Source: Cacajao melanocephalus (lineage: Eukaryota; Chordata; Mammalia; Primates; Pitheciidae). Taken from it: a stretch of DNA of 64,000 nucleotides. Position 1 is the stretch's first letter; the number at the start of each line of letters is the position of its first letter. This document shows positions 27,652 to 40,900 of this stretch, piece after piece. A program made the position numbers and the translations under genes. The notes beneath the pieces were generated by a model that was given only the letters and a program-made list of their open reading frames with translations, had not been told where the DNA came from and ran no database searches. The stretch spans positions 1 through 64,000 of the forward strand of contig CAUYLG010047278.1 of assembly GCA_963573385.1 (NCBI GenBank), read 5' to 3'.

Positions 27652-29141
27652 TGAATGTATAAATTATTTGGGCAGTGTGGCCATTTTCACATTATTGATT
27701 CTTCCTAACCTTGAGCATGGGATATTTTCCCATCTGTTTGTGCCCTCTCTTATTTCCTTGAGTAGTGGTTTGTAGTTCTCCTTGACGAGGTCCTTCACAT
27801 TCCTTGTTAGTTGTATTCCTAGGTATTTTATTCTTTGTAGCAATTGTGAATGGGAGTTCACTCATGATTTGGTTCTCTGTTTGTCTATTATTAGTGTATA
27901 ATAATGCCTGCAATTTTTGAAAATTGATTTTGTAATTTTGTATCCAAAGACTTTGCTGAAGTTGCTTATCAACTTAAGGAGATTTGGGGCTGAGACAATA
28001 TTCAAAAGCTAGCAGAACACAAGAAATAACTAAGATCAGAGCAGAACTGAAGGAAATATAGACACAAAAAACCCTTCAAAAATCAGTAAATCTAGGAGCT
28101 GATTTTTTCAAAAGATCAACAAAATAGATAGCCTGATAGCCAGACTAATAGAAAAGAGAGAAGATTCAAATAGATGCAATAAAAAACAATAAAGGGGATA
28201 TCACTACCAATCTCACAGTAATACAAACTACCATGAGAGATTACTACAAACATCTCTACACAGATTAACCAGTGAATCTAGAAGAAATAGATAAATTCCT
28301 GGACACTTACACCCACCCAAGACTAAACCAGGAAGAAGTTCAATTCCAGAAGACCACTAACAAGGTCTGAAGTTGAGGTAGCAATTAATAGCCTATCAAC
28401 CAAAAAAAGTCCAGGACCAGGTGGGTTCACAGCTGAATTCTACCAGAGGTACAAAGATTTGCTGGTACCATTCCCTCTGAAACTATTTCAAATAATACAA
28501 AAAGAGGGAATCCTCCCTAACTCATTTTATGAGACCAACATCATCCTGATACCAAAACGTGGCAGAGACGCAACCAAAAAAAGAAAATTTCAGGCTAATA
28601 TCCACCATGAATATTGATGCAAAAACCTTCAATAAAATAATGGCAAACTGAATCCAGCAGCACAGCAAAAAAGCTTATCCATCACGATCAAGTTGGCTTC
28701 ATCCCAGGGATGCAAGGCTGATTCAACATCCACAAATCTATAAAGGTAATCCATCACATAAACAGAACCAAAGATGAAAACCACATGATTATCTCAATAG
28801 ATGCAGAGACGGTCTTTGACAAAATTCAACACCCCTTCCTGCTAAAAACTCTCAATAAACTAGACATCAATGGATTGTATCTCAAAATAATAAGAGCTAT
28901 TTATGACAAACCCACAGCCAACATCATAGTGAAGGGCAAAAACTGGAAGCATTCCCTTTGAAAACTGGCATAATACAAAGATGCCCTCTCTCATCACTCC
29001 TGTTCAACACAGTATTGGAAGTTCTGGCTACAGCTATCAGGCAAGAGAAAGAAATAAAGTGTATTTGAATTGGAAAAGAGGACGTCAAATTGTCCCTGTT
29101 TGCAGATGGCATGAATGTATATTTACAAAAGTCATTTTATT

Positions 29142-30699
29142 CACCATGGTAAATAAGAGAAGTCCTGCTCTCCATTTTGAAAACAATTATTGAGCAGTTT
29201 TAATGTTAAAATTTTCTATAATTTTGACTTTTCAAAGTTGACCGTTTGAGCTCATTTGATTCAGAGTACAATTTTGATAAAAGTGAATCCTAAAACCAGG
29301 CTTTCACTTGGATCAAGGTAAATAAATAAAGAAAGGAAATAGCACTACTTAGATAGATAAACTAAGGAAAGCACTTTACCCATAATAGTTTATCTTTCCA
29401 GCTCTATTAGCTTTATATAATGATTATTGTTTACATGGTGAAAAAACTGAGTCTTTAGATTTCAGCCAGCATTGAATTCAACTAACAAACAGCTTAGCTT
29501 CTTGAACTCAGATTTGTTGAATTCTAAATCCGGATTTCTTTCCACCATGACTTTTTAACAAGCATATCAACAAGAACTCAGTAATATCTAATATTTGGTA
29601 ATACCAATGTTTATTTACTTATCTATTAAAAATGTCACTTTTTAAAACCTGTAGTGTTTAAAACATTTGGAGGTATACAAATAACAATTATTTTAGCCAA
29701 GTTTTCAAGGGCATACAGTATCATGGCTAGGGGTGTCCCTCGGAATCTTTCAGAATGTAAAGACCAAAAACTATATAGTTTACTTAGTGACTATGGGTTT
29801 GTTTAATGATGCATGGATTGTGGGAACAACAAATCTTCTTAGCATCTGAACTCTTGGAAGGGTCACAAAGAACTAGAAATTTTTCAGACTTCAATGGTAA
29901 CTTTAATATCCAACCTTCCTACAGTCTTTACCTCCCTATTTCACCAACATACTTGAAACTTAGAATCATCCTGGCACAGAGTAGATAACTCAAAACAAGC
30001 AAGCAAACAACAACAAAAAAACACGGTACTTGTTGCCGCTGAATAAACGCATGGAATTTTTGGCTCTTATCAGTAATGATAGGAACTTTGCTAACTTCGT
30101 GCTTTTGTTTTTCTTTTCTCAGTTGTTCAGTGATCTACAACCAAATAAACCAATCACAGGTGTCAGCTTATATTACTATAGTGACTTTTACAAATCTGAA
30201 AACTGTTGATGTCTTTATTACTACGTAAAAGTATAAAAAATGCAAGAATTAGGATGCGTTTTTTTTTTAAGAGCACAAAGAACACAAGTGCTTAAAACTC
30301 CTTTTATGTACTGAATAATTCTGAATTACCACAACCAAGCAAGAAGGCCCTGAACAGTTTCTGATTAACTCTTTAAACTCCAGACAAGCCAGTTCAAAAA
30401 GCCCTGCTAAGTAGCATGGATAAAGTATAGGTTTTTATTTTGTTTTATATAGCACTGTCATTTTCAAATTGTAATAGATTTATAATAGCAAATATCACAT
30501 AATACAGATTGTTAGAACTGAAAAAACTTATAAAAAATACCTAGACCAATTATCATTTGCCACAGGTAAAAAGGAGAATCATTTGTTCACGTAAACATTT
30601 TAAGAGTTTGTATGCCTTTCTGAAGTTGTGTTTATTGTAATAACTTGAGCAAATATTAAGAAAATTATACAAAATTATTCAAAAACCTTATAAATAAAA
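29142..30699. other. Non-coding DNA, no recognised element
   Basis: No gene or repeat family recognised. The short frames present are not supported. Confidence 0.55.
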
Positions 30700-33126
30700 C
30701 AAAAATGTAATTTTAAAATAAAACTTGGTCAAGGAACCCACAGAAAGGTAACAAAAGAGTAAGAACATAATTTGAAACAGAAAAGAAAAGCAGTGAACAA
30801 ATAGTAAATTAGCAGACTTAAGCTGTAATATAATTACTTGACAAGTAAATGGATTAAATACATCAATTAAAAGACAGAGGTTGCCAGAATGAATAAAAAC
30901 CATTACCCAACTATATTGAATCTACAAAAACTCACTTCAAAAATAATAATACATGTATGTTAAGAATAAAATGATGGATGAAAATATATTATGGAAACTT
31001 AATTTTAAAAAGTAGGGTATTTGGCTAATTTTTGTTGGCATACTATATTTTACATAGGAGATAAAATTGCCTTACCTCTGAAGCAATACAATATATCATG
31101 ACATATATTACATGTAAATATACATTATATGTATATAATTGAATAGTATATAAAGTAGACTTAAAAGCAAAGAAAATAGATAGAGACAAAGAAAGGTATT
31201 ACATAGTAATGACAGCATTAATCTACCAAGAGACATCATGGTCCTAAATGTGTATATGCAAAAAACAAAAACAAAAGAAAAAACAGAGGTTTTCAATACA
31301 CAAAGCAAAATTGGATGGCACTGAAAGAAGAAATGGGCCAATTTACAACTGTAGTTGGTAACTTCAAATTCTCACTGTTAGCAATAAATAGAAGTATTAG
31401 ATAAAAAGTGTGTAAAGATATAGGAGAACTGAAAACCACTATCAACCAATAAGATTCGGTTGACATTGATAAAACATTCCACTCAATAACAGCATAATAT
31501 GCAGTCTATTTAATTGTCCAAGTATTCACCAAGACAGACCATATGTTGGCTCATTACAGAAACATCAATAGAGTTAAAATAATATAAATCATACAGAATA
31601 TATTATTTAACTTAAATAGAAACAATTTTGAAATCAATGATAGACAAGAAGAAAATCTTTAAACATTTGAAAATTAAAAACACACTTTTAAATAATCCAT
31701 GGATAAAAAAGGAAGTCACAAAGAGAATAAAATATACATAGAACTGAAAGAAAATTAAAACAAACATATCAATATGAAAGAGATGTAGCTAAAATAGCTA
31801 TAAAAGAAAAATCATAGTACTATATTATTTTAGAAAAGAGAAAATACTTTAAATAAACAATCTAAGCTCCTTAAGAAACTAGAAAAAAAAGAGAAAACAA
31901 TAATCCAAAGCAAGCAAAAGAAAAGAAATTAGGCTCATATAAACAAAAACAAACAGAAAAACAATAGAAAAATCAATGAAACAAAAATGTTATTTCAAAA
32001 AAATTAATAAATGTGTTAAAATCCAGAAAATAGTCATGACAATTATCATAAATACTGATAATGAAACAAGTGGTATTATTTCATAATGATTAGAAAAGCA
32101 AAGGAATACTACAAAGTATTTTTATACTTATACATTTGAAAATTCTTTTAAATTGAGAAATTTCTCAAGCTACAAATTACAAAAATGAATCAACTTGAAA
32201 TAAACTAAACAGTTGTGTAGTTATGAAACAGATTTTATAATTGAAAATCTCTTGAGAGAGAAATCTCCAGGCCTGTATAATTTTACTGGATAATTCTCTA
32301 ACACTTAAAAAAGAATTAGCACAATTTTATACAATCTCTTTCAGAAAATAAAAAAAAAAGAGAGAATGTCCTCCAACTTATTTTATGAGGCCAATATTAT
32401 CCTGATAGCAAAGCCCAACAAATAAAGCAAAGAAAATTTAAAGAAAAGAAAGGCAAAACACACCTATATGTGTCTCGTAAAGTTTAAAGCAAATTGCCCT
32501 ACAAAATCATAGGAAATGGAATTCAGTAATGTGTTAAATAATCACACACCATTAACAATAAATATTTTACCCCAGGTATGGAGGACAAGTTTCATATTCA
32601 AAAATCAAGGAGTATAATCATCAAATCAAAAAGAACAAAGTAGTCATCATTCCAATTGAGGTAGAAAAAAATAAATTGAAAAAATATTCCTTCATGAACA
32701 AAATACTCTCAGAAAAATAGAAATAGAGGAAAACATCTAACTTGATGAAGAATATCTACAAAAAAATTTCAGCTAACATCAAACTTAGTGGTGAAAGAAT
32801 GATTGCTTTTGTCCTAATATTGGAAACAGTGGAAAGATGTCACCTCATAACTTTTATTTGGCATATTATAAGGAATTCTAGCCACAGTAATAAAGCAAGA
32901 AAACAAAATAAAAGCACATACAGGTGGAAGGGAAAAAAATTAAAATTTCACCATTTTGGGATGGCATGCTTGTCTATGTAGGAAAATCTCAAATAATCTA
33001 CAAAATATAAAACTTAAAACTAATATATGAATGCAACTAGGTACTAGAGTATACAGTTAAAACCAAGAGAATTAATCACATTTCCAGATACCAACAATTA
33101 ACAAGTAGAAACTGAAATTAGAAATA
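30700..33126 (+). mobile_element. Old L1M ORF2, long degraded copy (first part)
   Basis: Collinear with L1MC-L1ME ORF2 from the endonuclease start ('gtaaatggattaaatac', 'cagaggttgccagaatg') through 'acagaccatatgttgg', 'aaaacaatagaaaaatcaatga' and 'cctccaacttattttatgagg' to 'cagctaacatcaaacttagtgg' and 'tgtctatgtaggaaaatc'. About 2.4 kb, full of stops. The Alu at 33136 interrupts it and it resumes at 33514. Confidence 0.82.
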
Positions 33127-33513
33127 TAATATTAGGGCCAGGAGTAGTGGCTCTCACCTGTAATCCCAGCAATTTGGGAGGTCTGGGCTGGTGGATTATT
33201 TAAGGCCAGGAGTTCCAGACCAGTCTGGCCAACACGGTGTAATCCCATCTCTCCAAAAAATACAGAAATTACCTGGACAGTAGTGGTGCATGCCTGTAGT
33301 TCCGGCTACTCAGGAGTCTCACCTGCCAGAAGGCTGAGGCAGGAGAATTGCTTGAGCTGGGCAGATGGAAGTTGTGGTGAGCTGAGACTCCACTGCACTC
33401 CAGTCCGGGTGACAGAGTGAGACCCTGTCTCAAAAAAAAATATATATATATATATACACACAAACACACACACACATATGCACACACACACACACACACA
33501 CATCTAATATTAG
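33127..33513 (+). mobile_element. Alu in L1M, 9-bp TSD, tail converted to microsatellite
   Basis: Body 33136-33430 ('ggccaggagtagtggc', 'tgtaatcccagcaatttggg', 'cactgcactccagtccggg'). Flanks taatattag at 33127-33135 and 33505-33513 are identical, and L1M resumes in register after the second copy. About 16 extra bases (tctcacctgccagaag) interrupt 'actcagga...ggctgaggcagg'. The A-tail has become an A/TA/CA run. Confidence 0.92.
33431..33504 (+). repeat. Compound microsatellite (A)n(TA)n(CA)n from Alu tail
   Basis: Nine A's, then TA units, then two blocks of CA units separated by tatg, all between the Alu body and its downstream target-site duplication. Confidence 0.95.
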
Positions 33514-33730
33514 TTATTGTGCCAAAGATAATGAATTACTTAAGTACAGATTCAACAAAACTTGCACAAGATCTTTATGCTAAAAATTACAAAATGCTAA
33601 TGAAAGACATCAGAGAAGACCTAGATAAATGAAGAAGCATACCATATGTATGGATTGAAGAACTCAATATTATTAAAGTGTCAGTCAGTTCTACTCAAAT
33701 TATATATAAGTTTAATAGGAGGCCTATCAA
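33514..33730 (+). mobile_element. Old L1M ORF2 (second part, after Alu)
   Basis: Continues the 30700 element: 'aatgaattacttaagtac', 'cttgcacaagatctttatgc', 'gaagacctagataaatgaag', 'tgtatggattgaagaactc'. The 71-codon frame running in from the microsatellite is not a gene. Confidence 0.8.
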
Positions 33731-34339
33731 ATGTGGCCATTTTTTATAAAATATTCATATAAGCTATGATCTTAATTTGAGAAGAATCTTTTGATTGCTT
33801 AATGCCTAACAGTCCCAAGTTTTCTATGCTGTGTAGTCATTCCTAACCAAAGGAGGATGAGGGTAAGAGACTTGATATTTTCTCTCCTAAAGAAATCTTA
33901 AATGTTGATATTAAAATTTTTTTAGGGTAAATCTTTTAATAAGTTTATATTAAATTTATTTATTGCTCTTAACAACAAAGATTGAAAGAAGTGTTTTAGA
34001 GGAAAAAATTCTCTAAGCGTCTCTCATGTTTCTGCATATCTTTCAAGCAGAAGCACTAACTGCCCTCTTTTCTACATTATCTTTTCAAAGATATTTGTAT
34101 AGTAAATAATCTTGCAATAAAGACATAGTACTTCCCTTTGCAGCAAACGGTAGGTTTGTTAACTCTCCGATATGATAAAGACATTTCCTTCTGAGGCAAT
34201 TGTTAGGCAGGTTTGCTTGCAGCCAATTACATAAGTTTCCATTTCTTCAATACATCTCATTGCATATGCAGGTAAGACTTGGCCCTCTTTGCGTAACTTT
34301 GTAGAAATTGGGCCTTGGAGAATTCGTGTATGAAAATTG
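33731..34339. other. Non-coding DNA, no recognised element
   Basis: Nothing recognised. Confidence 0.5.
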
Positions 34340-34775
34340 TGACACTGGATACTGCTACTGCTGTGAGTAACAAATTGTTCTTTGTCTCTGATCCAGAAAC
34401 CTCATGACATCTGCCAATATCCAGGAAAATGTGGCAGGCAAAATTGCTGGCTTGTAAATAGGGTAAAATCTCACACCCTTCCTCTTTCTCCTCCCCTCCA
34501 TTCAGATGCCTGTACTCGGAACCAACCACCACATGTGAAGCCACGTGCGTGCTTAGCTGGATCCTTGATGAGGGCCAACACCAATAACCAGATATGCAAG
34601 CAAATAAATATTCAGAAGAATCCAATGCTAGAGTGTGAGTCTTCCATCTGAGTTTTAGGCAACACAGAGCAAAGACAAGCTTTCCCATGTATGAATTCCT
34701 GACCTGCCAAAACCGTGAAATAAGTGACTTTTTTTATTTTAAGTCACTGAGTGATATTATGCAACCATAGTGTCT
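34340..34775 (+). mobile_element. Old LTR, probably MaLR/MLT1-type
   Basis: 'agcaaagacaagctttcccatg', 'gaattcctgacctgccaaaaccgtg' and 'ttattttaagtcactgagtg' match the 3' part shared by several old mammalian MaLR-type LTRs (polyadenylation region and 'ttttaagccactgag' motif). The 5' part is less clear and the subfamily is not assignable by eye. Confidence 0.5.
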
Positions 34776-34879
34776 CATGTTATGCAATTAACAGCTATCT
34801 TAAAAGAGAAAGATTCCTTTGTTTTTAGTCTTATCCCTGGCTTTGGCATTTCTTAATTCTTTGAATTTTAGTAAGCCAT

Positions 34880-35045
34880 GTAATAAATAAATATCTGTGT
34901 ATATATAAATAAATATGTTTATATGTATATATAAACATATGTATATATGTATTCATAAGTATATATGAGTATATGTACATATGTATTCACATACATGTAT
35001 ATAAATAATCCATTTAATAAATATGTGTATATATGTATGTAAATA
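34880..35045. repeat. TA/TATG-rich imperfect tandem repeat
   Basis: Irregular tatatg, tataaa and tacata units. It contains a perfect inverted repeat with 12-bp arms (34913-34924 and 34929-34940, spacer gtat). Confidence 0.88.
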
Positions 35046-36554
35046 GATCTATTTCCCTTTCCCCAGAGCAGGAAAGTGTATAATAGGATTCCTTTGTTAC
35101 CCATAGTGATTTTACATTGTAAATGTGTATCATTCAACAATTATGGGTTTATTCTGTGTGCCGGGCCCTGAACCTGTCTATGTGTTAGATTAGACTTGCC
35201 TCTACAAAACTTTCTGTTTGAGAGAAACGTAAATCTAAGTGGAAAGCAATTGTATATTGCACAGAATCCATGCTACAATTGTCGAAATAGGTAATATTGC
35301 TCATTTGTCCTCCAGCAATACATTTAATGTTCATTTAACAAAAGTTAATTTTATGCCTACTGACTTGTTGTGTACCAGGTACTCTGTTAAGCACTTGATA
35401 AATGAACCATTACATTAGGCTAAAAATTAATGTCATGCCACAGCCCTTAATGCTCAAATGATACCTCACACTGAACCCATTAAACAAAGAAAAAGAATCT
35501 ATTGCAAAAAATGTCTTTAAATTTTGAAAATATCAACAAATTAATCTATTTGACTCTGCAGGCATGTACCAAACTTTCATGTGTTCAAACTTAATTTATT
35601 AAGCTAAGATATTGTTATGATTTCAATGTTCTAACCTCCATAGAGTACGTTATGTGTGCATATATATATGTGTGTGTGTATGTGTGTGTTGGTGTACTTG
35701 TGTGTGTATAAAATCTCTAGAGTCAGAAACATGAAATTGAGTATTAAGGGCTCTCCAGACCAATATAAATAATAATGTTGGCAAATTGAGCATTCTCTGA
35801 AAGATTGTATCCAAATGAATTTTGACTAGAGTCTTTTTCAGTTTTTGCATTGCTGAGTTGCTGATATGCAATATCTATTTATTATATGAAGCATACCTAT
35901 GGCAGTTATATTCAGATAGTGTTATCTGTAACAATTTGTACTGGCTTCTTCCCAAGGCTTTCAATTTGCCATGTATGAGAATAAATGAGAACCATATGAA
36001 AGTCAATAAGCTCTTGATAGTACATGACATTCTGTATTCTCTCATCCTTGATTTTAGCAACATTCCAAGTTTTTGGCTTCCATCATTGAGGGTGATAGGC
36101 TTCAGAAATATAAAGGTTTTTTCTTGGCTTCAGATAAGCATCCTAAATTTAACACACTTTCATAAATCATTGGTGTGGAAAACTGTCAGAAAATAGCACA
36201 AGAGTCCTACTTTTTCTTTGTGGTATTTGGTGTTTCCAAATTAGATTATTGAATGTTCAAGGGAACATGTTTGCTTGAACGGTTCACCTTACATCAAGCA
36301 AATCTCATGCTATTGAAACGGAGTTCTCAGAAATGAAACCAAGGATAACTGCCTGTTTCTTCCTCTACCATGGTAGTAATGATCAAAGGATTCTGCAGAA
36401 CTCTGTCTCTACTAGCAGAGTTACTGAATTACAATACGCACATTGAAAAGTGGAAAATAGAGACTACTCAAGATCTTAATTCCAGAATACATTTTATAAT
36501 TGTCCTTCAGATTTTATCCTCCAGTTGTAATATTTTACTGACAGTTAATAAAGT
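35046..36554. other. Non-coding DNA with a TG-rich microsatellite
   Basis: A TATA/TG repeat lies at about 35656-35710. The 124-codon frame at 35822-36196 has no recognisable domain. Otherwise nothing recognised. Confidence 0.55.
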
Positions 36555-36780
36555 ATAATAGTTCAGAACAAGAGTTCTGGAGCTGATTTTGACTTCAGTT
36601 CTTCCGCTTTCTAGCTGTATGACCTTGTGTGATTATCAGCTACTCTAAGGTTCAACCTATAAAGTGGATAACAATATACTTATTTCATAAAGCTCATAGA
36701 AAAAATATATCACATAATTTATATTAAGGGCTTTGTACATAGTAAAAGTTCAATGAACATTAATTATAATTATTTAGAAA
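36555..36780 (+). mobile_element. MIR (tRNA-derived SINE)
   Basis: 'gagttctggagctgattttgacttcag', 'cttccgctttctagctgtatgacctt', 'ataaagtggataacaata' and 'gctttgtacatagtaaaagttcaatgaa' follow the MIR core and 3' end in order. Well diverged, as expected for this age. Confidence 0.85.
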
Positions 36781-37659
36781 AGTTAAAATTTATATGTGTG
36801 TTTACATACATGTACTATGCATATCAAGCATCTTATTTTCTTTTATTTCTTATTACTATTACTAGCATCACTTTATTTCTAACTAAAGTGTAAAATTATC
36901 TTTCTTCAAACAGGAAAGTTGATAGCTCACCTTGTTGGAAAATGTGATCCAATTGTGACTATTCTTCATGAACATATAACAAAGTTTTCCCAGAGAATTT
37001 AAGGGTGATGACTTCTACAAACCTCCAAACTCTTCATTTTATGGCACATTTAACTCTACCACTTATTTTCTCAAATTGGATCTAGAGCCTGTGTGTCAAT
37101 AGAATGTGCATCCCAGATGCCTCATAAGAAGGGTAGTTTTTAGTAGGCATGTTGATGTTATTTGTACATAGTGAGAAAAGAGAAAGGATCAGAAAAGCTT
37201 TGGTATTTGCCTTGTTAAATTTTTATAGCTAAGCTCTGGTTCAAGGGTCTACTTAAACAACTTAACTGCACTAAGAAAAATGGGAGCATTGAGACCAATG
37301 AAATGAGTCCACAAAATTCTATGAAAATGAACCAGTTCTAGCAGAGATCAGTATATTCAATGATCCAAGATATGTAACTAGAACGTTAACTAGCTTTATG
37401 GACCTGAAGGAAATTTACGCTTTTTCTTATGGGGAAAAAAATAATCAGATACATCACCATTTATGATGCTATCAAACATTGTTTTGATATATTAATTCAA
37501 CTCAAAAAACGTTTTTTGTTTATCATATACCAGTGCAGCAACAGTGGTTTTCAAGCCACAGTTCAAGGTGTCCTCAGCTAGAAGTAAAAATAGGGGATAA
37601 AGAATAGGTAATTTTGGTTAAGATGGTGTGTGTCAGTAGTAAGTACAGGGTTCTACTGC
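36781..37659. other. Non-coding DNA, no recognised element
   Basis: Nothing recognised. Confidence 0.5.
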
Positions 37660-37970
37660 TGCAAAAGAAAGGTGACCTAACCCAGTGTTAGGGATATAAG
37701 AAGCCTTGAAGAATGAGAAGAAATTGACTAAGTGATTCTAGACAGAGGATCGAAAAGGTCAAAGGCTATGATGCATTAAAAAAGTGTGGCATACTCAGAG
37801 AACTACAGGTGGGTCAGTGCAGTTGTAAGGAGAGTGTAAGGAGGTAGCAGGCCAACCAGAAAATAAAGAGAGAAGCAGGGTTTCATTCAAGATAGGTCTC
37901 ATGTGCCAATACCAGAGAGTAGTCTGTATTTTAGAAATAAGAAGTTGGCACTGTAGGCAAAGTTCAGTAT
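37660..37970 (-). mobile_element. L2 fragment, antisense
   Basis: Phrases such as 'ggtcaaaggctatgatg', 'tgtggcatactcagagaac', 'ggaggtagcaggccaacc' and 'tctgtattttagaaataag' fit the antisense of L2 ORF2 and its downstream part. Strongly diverged. Confidence 0.5.
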
Positions 37971-40900
37971 GTGTGTGTTCATAATTAAGTAGCTTATCAT
38001 ATTTTAAATATATAGAATATTTTCACAAAGACTCAGATTAAGGATTCTCTTGAAAAATCAAGAAGTAATATATACATCTACTATGTACCCACAAAAACTT
38101 TAAAAAAAACGTAGTTTTCTTAGACCTTGAAAAAACAGAAAAAGAAAAACCAGAAATTCACACTGGATTTGTGTTGCCTTAAACCTGAGAAGTTTGCTTA
38201 CAGTGGAAGAAAAGGCACTTTTATGGGTCACCATACTCTTCACTTGCTTTACTCGTTAATATAACCCACCCGGCCCCTGGGCATTTGAGTCTCCAAGCCT
38301 CCTGAGGAGGAACTACAATATTAACTTTGCTATGTTAGTCCGGCTGCATATTGAAGAGTAGGTTGAAGATATCAAGACTGGAATCAGGGGCACGATTTAG
38401 GAAATTCCTTCAAAGTAATGAGGATCAAACAGAGATTCTGCTGGGCAATAGAGAAAAGTGATGAGAGTGAGCATTCCATTGTTAGGGGATCAGTTAGACA
38501 CTGAAGAAAAGGTAGAGAGAAGAATAAAGGATGTATTTTAGTTTTCCAAGTAATTCAACTTGAGAGTCATCTAAGCTTAAGATCGTCAAGAATCAGACAC
38601 AGAAAGAATTAAACGTGCAAATAAGTTTTGCTAGAAATGCCTGGGAAGCATTGGAACAGGGTTTAAAAGAAAGTGCAAGGAGCTTTCAGATAGAAATACA
38701 GTTCTGACACCTATAAAAGGAGAGAGTGAAGGAAGGAAAATCGAATAGTATGGAGCTCAGACTGCATGGTAAACCTGAGCGAGCTTCAGTGAGGATGATT
38801 AGAACATGAGATACAAGACTGCTTATCAAATGGATTTCCACTTGAGAAGAAATCGTCTGGCCTTAGTACTTCCATCATACTCAGTCCCTGACTGACCAAG
38901 GTAGAGCATGGCCTGCTAAAATATACTGGGAATTTTGAAAATATAGCAGCTCACAGTTGTCAGCTAACTGCTTTCCTGCAATAAGCTCTCTTGAAAGGAG
39001 ATCTGAGCAGTGTACTCATATAGCTGACAGGTGTCATTAGTAGAAGTATTAGATTTATGTAATAAGAGAAAAGAATTAAAAATGGTTGTCTGTAGAGAAA
39101 AAGAAATTGGTACAGTTAGAAAGAAACTGATGTTTCTCTAATAAGGTTTTTAGAACAATCTGCCTCTGACATATTATTTATGTTAAAAGAGGTTGTGGCA
39201 GAGATTGTGATATGAATTCCAGAAATTTCCATTTTTATTTAGGTGCATACTTTCTTTATGTTCTCTTGAAGTTAAGTACAGCAATGTGGTTGAGTTCTAG
39301 CCAATGGAACCAGAGAAGAAGTGGTATGTACTACTTAGAAAAAGAGCTCATAAAATCCCCCTACATGATCCTTTCCTTTATTTTCCTGGCTGGAAGTAGA
39401 GGATTTCAAGGCTTTAGACCTCAAGATACAGAAAGTATAGGCTCCTAATTATTGCAAAGAAGGGCATCTGGCAAACACCTACTTTGGATTATTCTGTGTT
39501 AAAAAACATATTTTTATTATTTGAAGTTGATAATATTTGGGGACTTAATTACATAGCTAGCATTAACCTAAGAGGTCTCCTAAGAAAAATACATGTCTAT
39601 ATAGAAAACAAATACATAGTTGTAATGTAGATCTTTACATACTTCCAGAGACATCTTTCCGTATAAATTTTTACACTTGAATTCTTTTTCCTAAAGCTTC
39701 AGATTCTCATCCCCAATACTTACTTAGTAAAGTTTGACATATAGTATATATTTGACAAAGCCATGATGGTAAGCTGACTTCTCCTTATTCTCTAGTTTGA
39801 CTAATGGTGCCATCATTTCCACAGACACTCAGGACCTAAATTTTTGGTTTACTTGATTTCTATCTTTTGAAGAATTCTCAGAACAAACTGGTAAATTCTG
39901 TTAATCCTTTTTCTTTTATATATTTTTGTATGGTTTTTATTCTTCACATTTCTATTACCACCATCTGGGGTAAATGCATAGCTTCATGCACAGAATATCA
40001 AAATAGATTTCTAACATCACATAGTCTACTTGACCTAGTCTCCCCCAAGCCACTTGTGCAAATTGTCATTGTCACTGTCCCCAGAGCATCGTGGAGATTA
40101 TAGTAATTAACCCATGATAGCAAGAGCACAGACAGGAATATTCCAGTCTGAAATGTTTATCATCTACATATTAGGATAATCCTGGGAGGGTGACTTGGAC
40201 ATTCTGAGCACAGATTCCCTTCTCACATAAAAGTAGCTAATCTCTATTCACAGAAATGTTGCAAAAGATTTAATGGTGTAAGTTGTACATGATGACAGCC
40301 AAACAGCTGGCTCATGATAATAGCTACTATGTATTTATTGAATTAACAAATATATTCTTTACCTCTTCTCTTCCCCTTAACTAATCTCCTGCTCACAAAG
40401 TATTCTCTACTCCACTCAACTTGACCAAATACTATTTCTCCTTCAAGGCAAGCACAAATCAGACCTGTTTTTTAAATCTCTTCCTAACCACTTCCTTCCC
40501 TGTGGGAATATTGATCGCTTATTTTATTTTGCACATTTTTAAGTTAGCTTTTTTTCAATTTTCATATATAATCATTTTCTTTAAGTGGAATGCAATGACA
40601 AGGGACCTATATTATACAAAGTGTCAGGTGTTCTTTGGCATGTGGTTTGCAGTTGTACTGTTTTTTTTTCTTTCTATTTTTACTTGCTCTATTTGGCCTG
40701 GCCAGAATTCCTTTCTTCATTTGTCATAAACAGTATTCTGACATTCTATTGATCATAAACTACTTTTACACCTCTAATATCTGAAGAGCATCACTGTCAT
40801 ATAACCCCACACACTATCTCCAAGGGCAAGCATAGGAGTCAGTACTTGCCAATCTAAGAGACTCATTCTCCAACCCAAAATGATAGGGCTTGTGACCCAA

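Larger units (their letters stand above)
26010..29141 (-). mobile_element. Primate L1 with 5' inversion and perfect 17-bp TSD
   Basis: 26027-27999 is L1 in antisense (3' UTR and ORF2 back to 'gggctgagacaat'). 28000-29124 is in sense (ORF2 from 'attcaaaagctagcag' to 'gatggcatgaatgtatattt'). In element coordinates the sense piece ends about 10 bp before the antisense piece starts, so one L1 was copied as two oppositely primed segments. Exact repeats acaaaagtcattttatt at 26010-26026 and 29125-29141 are the target-site duplication enclosing both pieces. Total about 3.1 kb, inactive. It contains a 25-bp tandem duplication and a 26-T run. Confidence 0.95.

Noticed and set aside
34257..34688. 143-codon minus-strand frame
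   Set aside because: It overlaps old LTR-like sequence, has no domain, and no splice or codon support; a chance frame.
35822..36196. 124-codon plus-strand frame with hydrophobic stretches
   Set aside because: AT-rich DNA gives Phe/Leu/Ile-rich chance frames; no recognisable family, repeat source or promoter.
38066..38112. L1 3' tip with 'cttgaaaaa' on both sides as a possible TSD
   Set aside because: The repeats are not adjacent to the insert and are low-complexity; TSD not supported.
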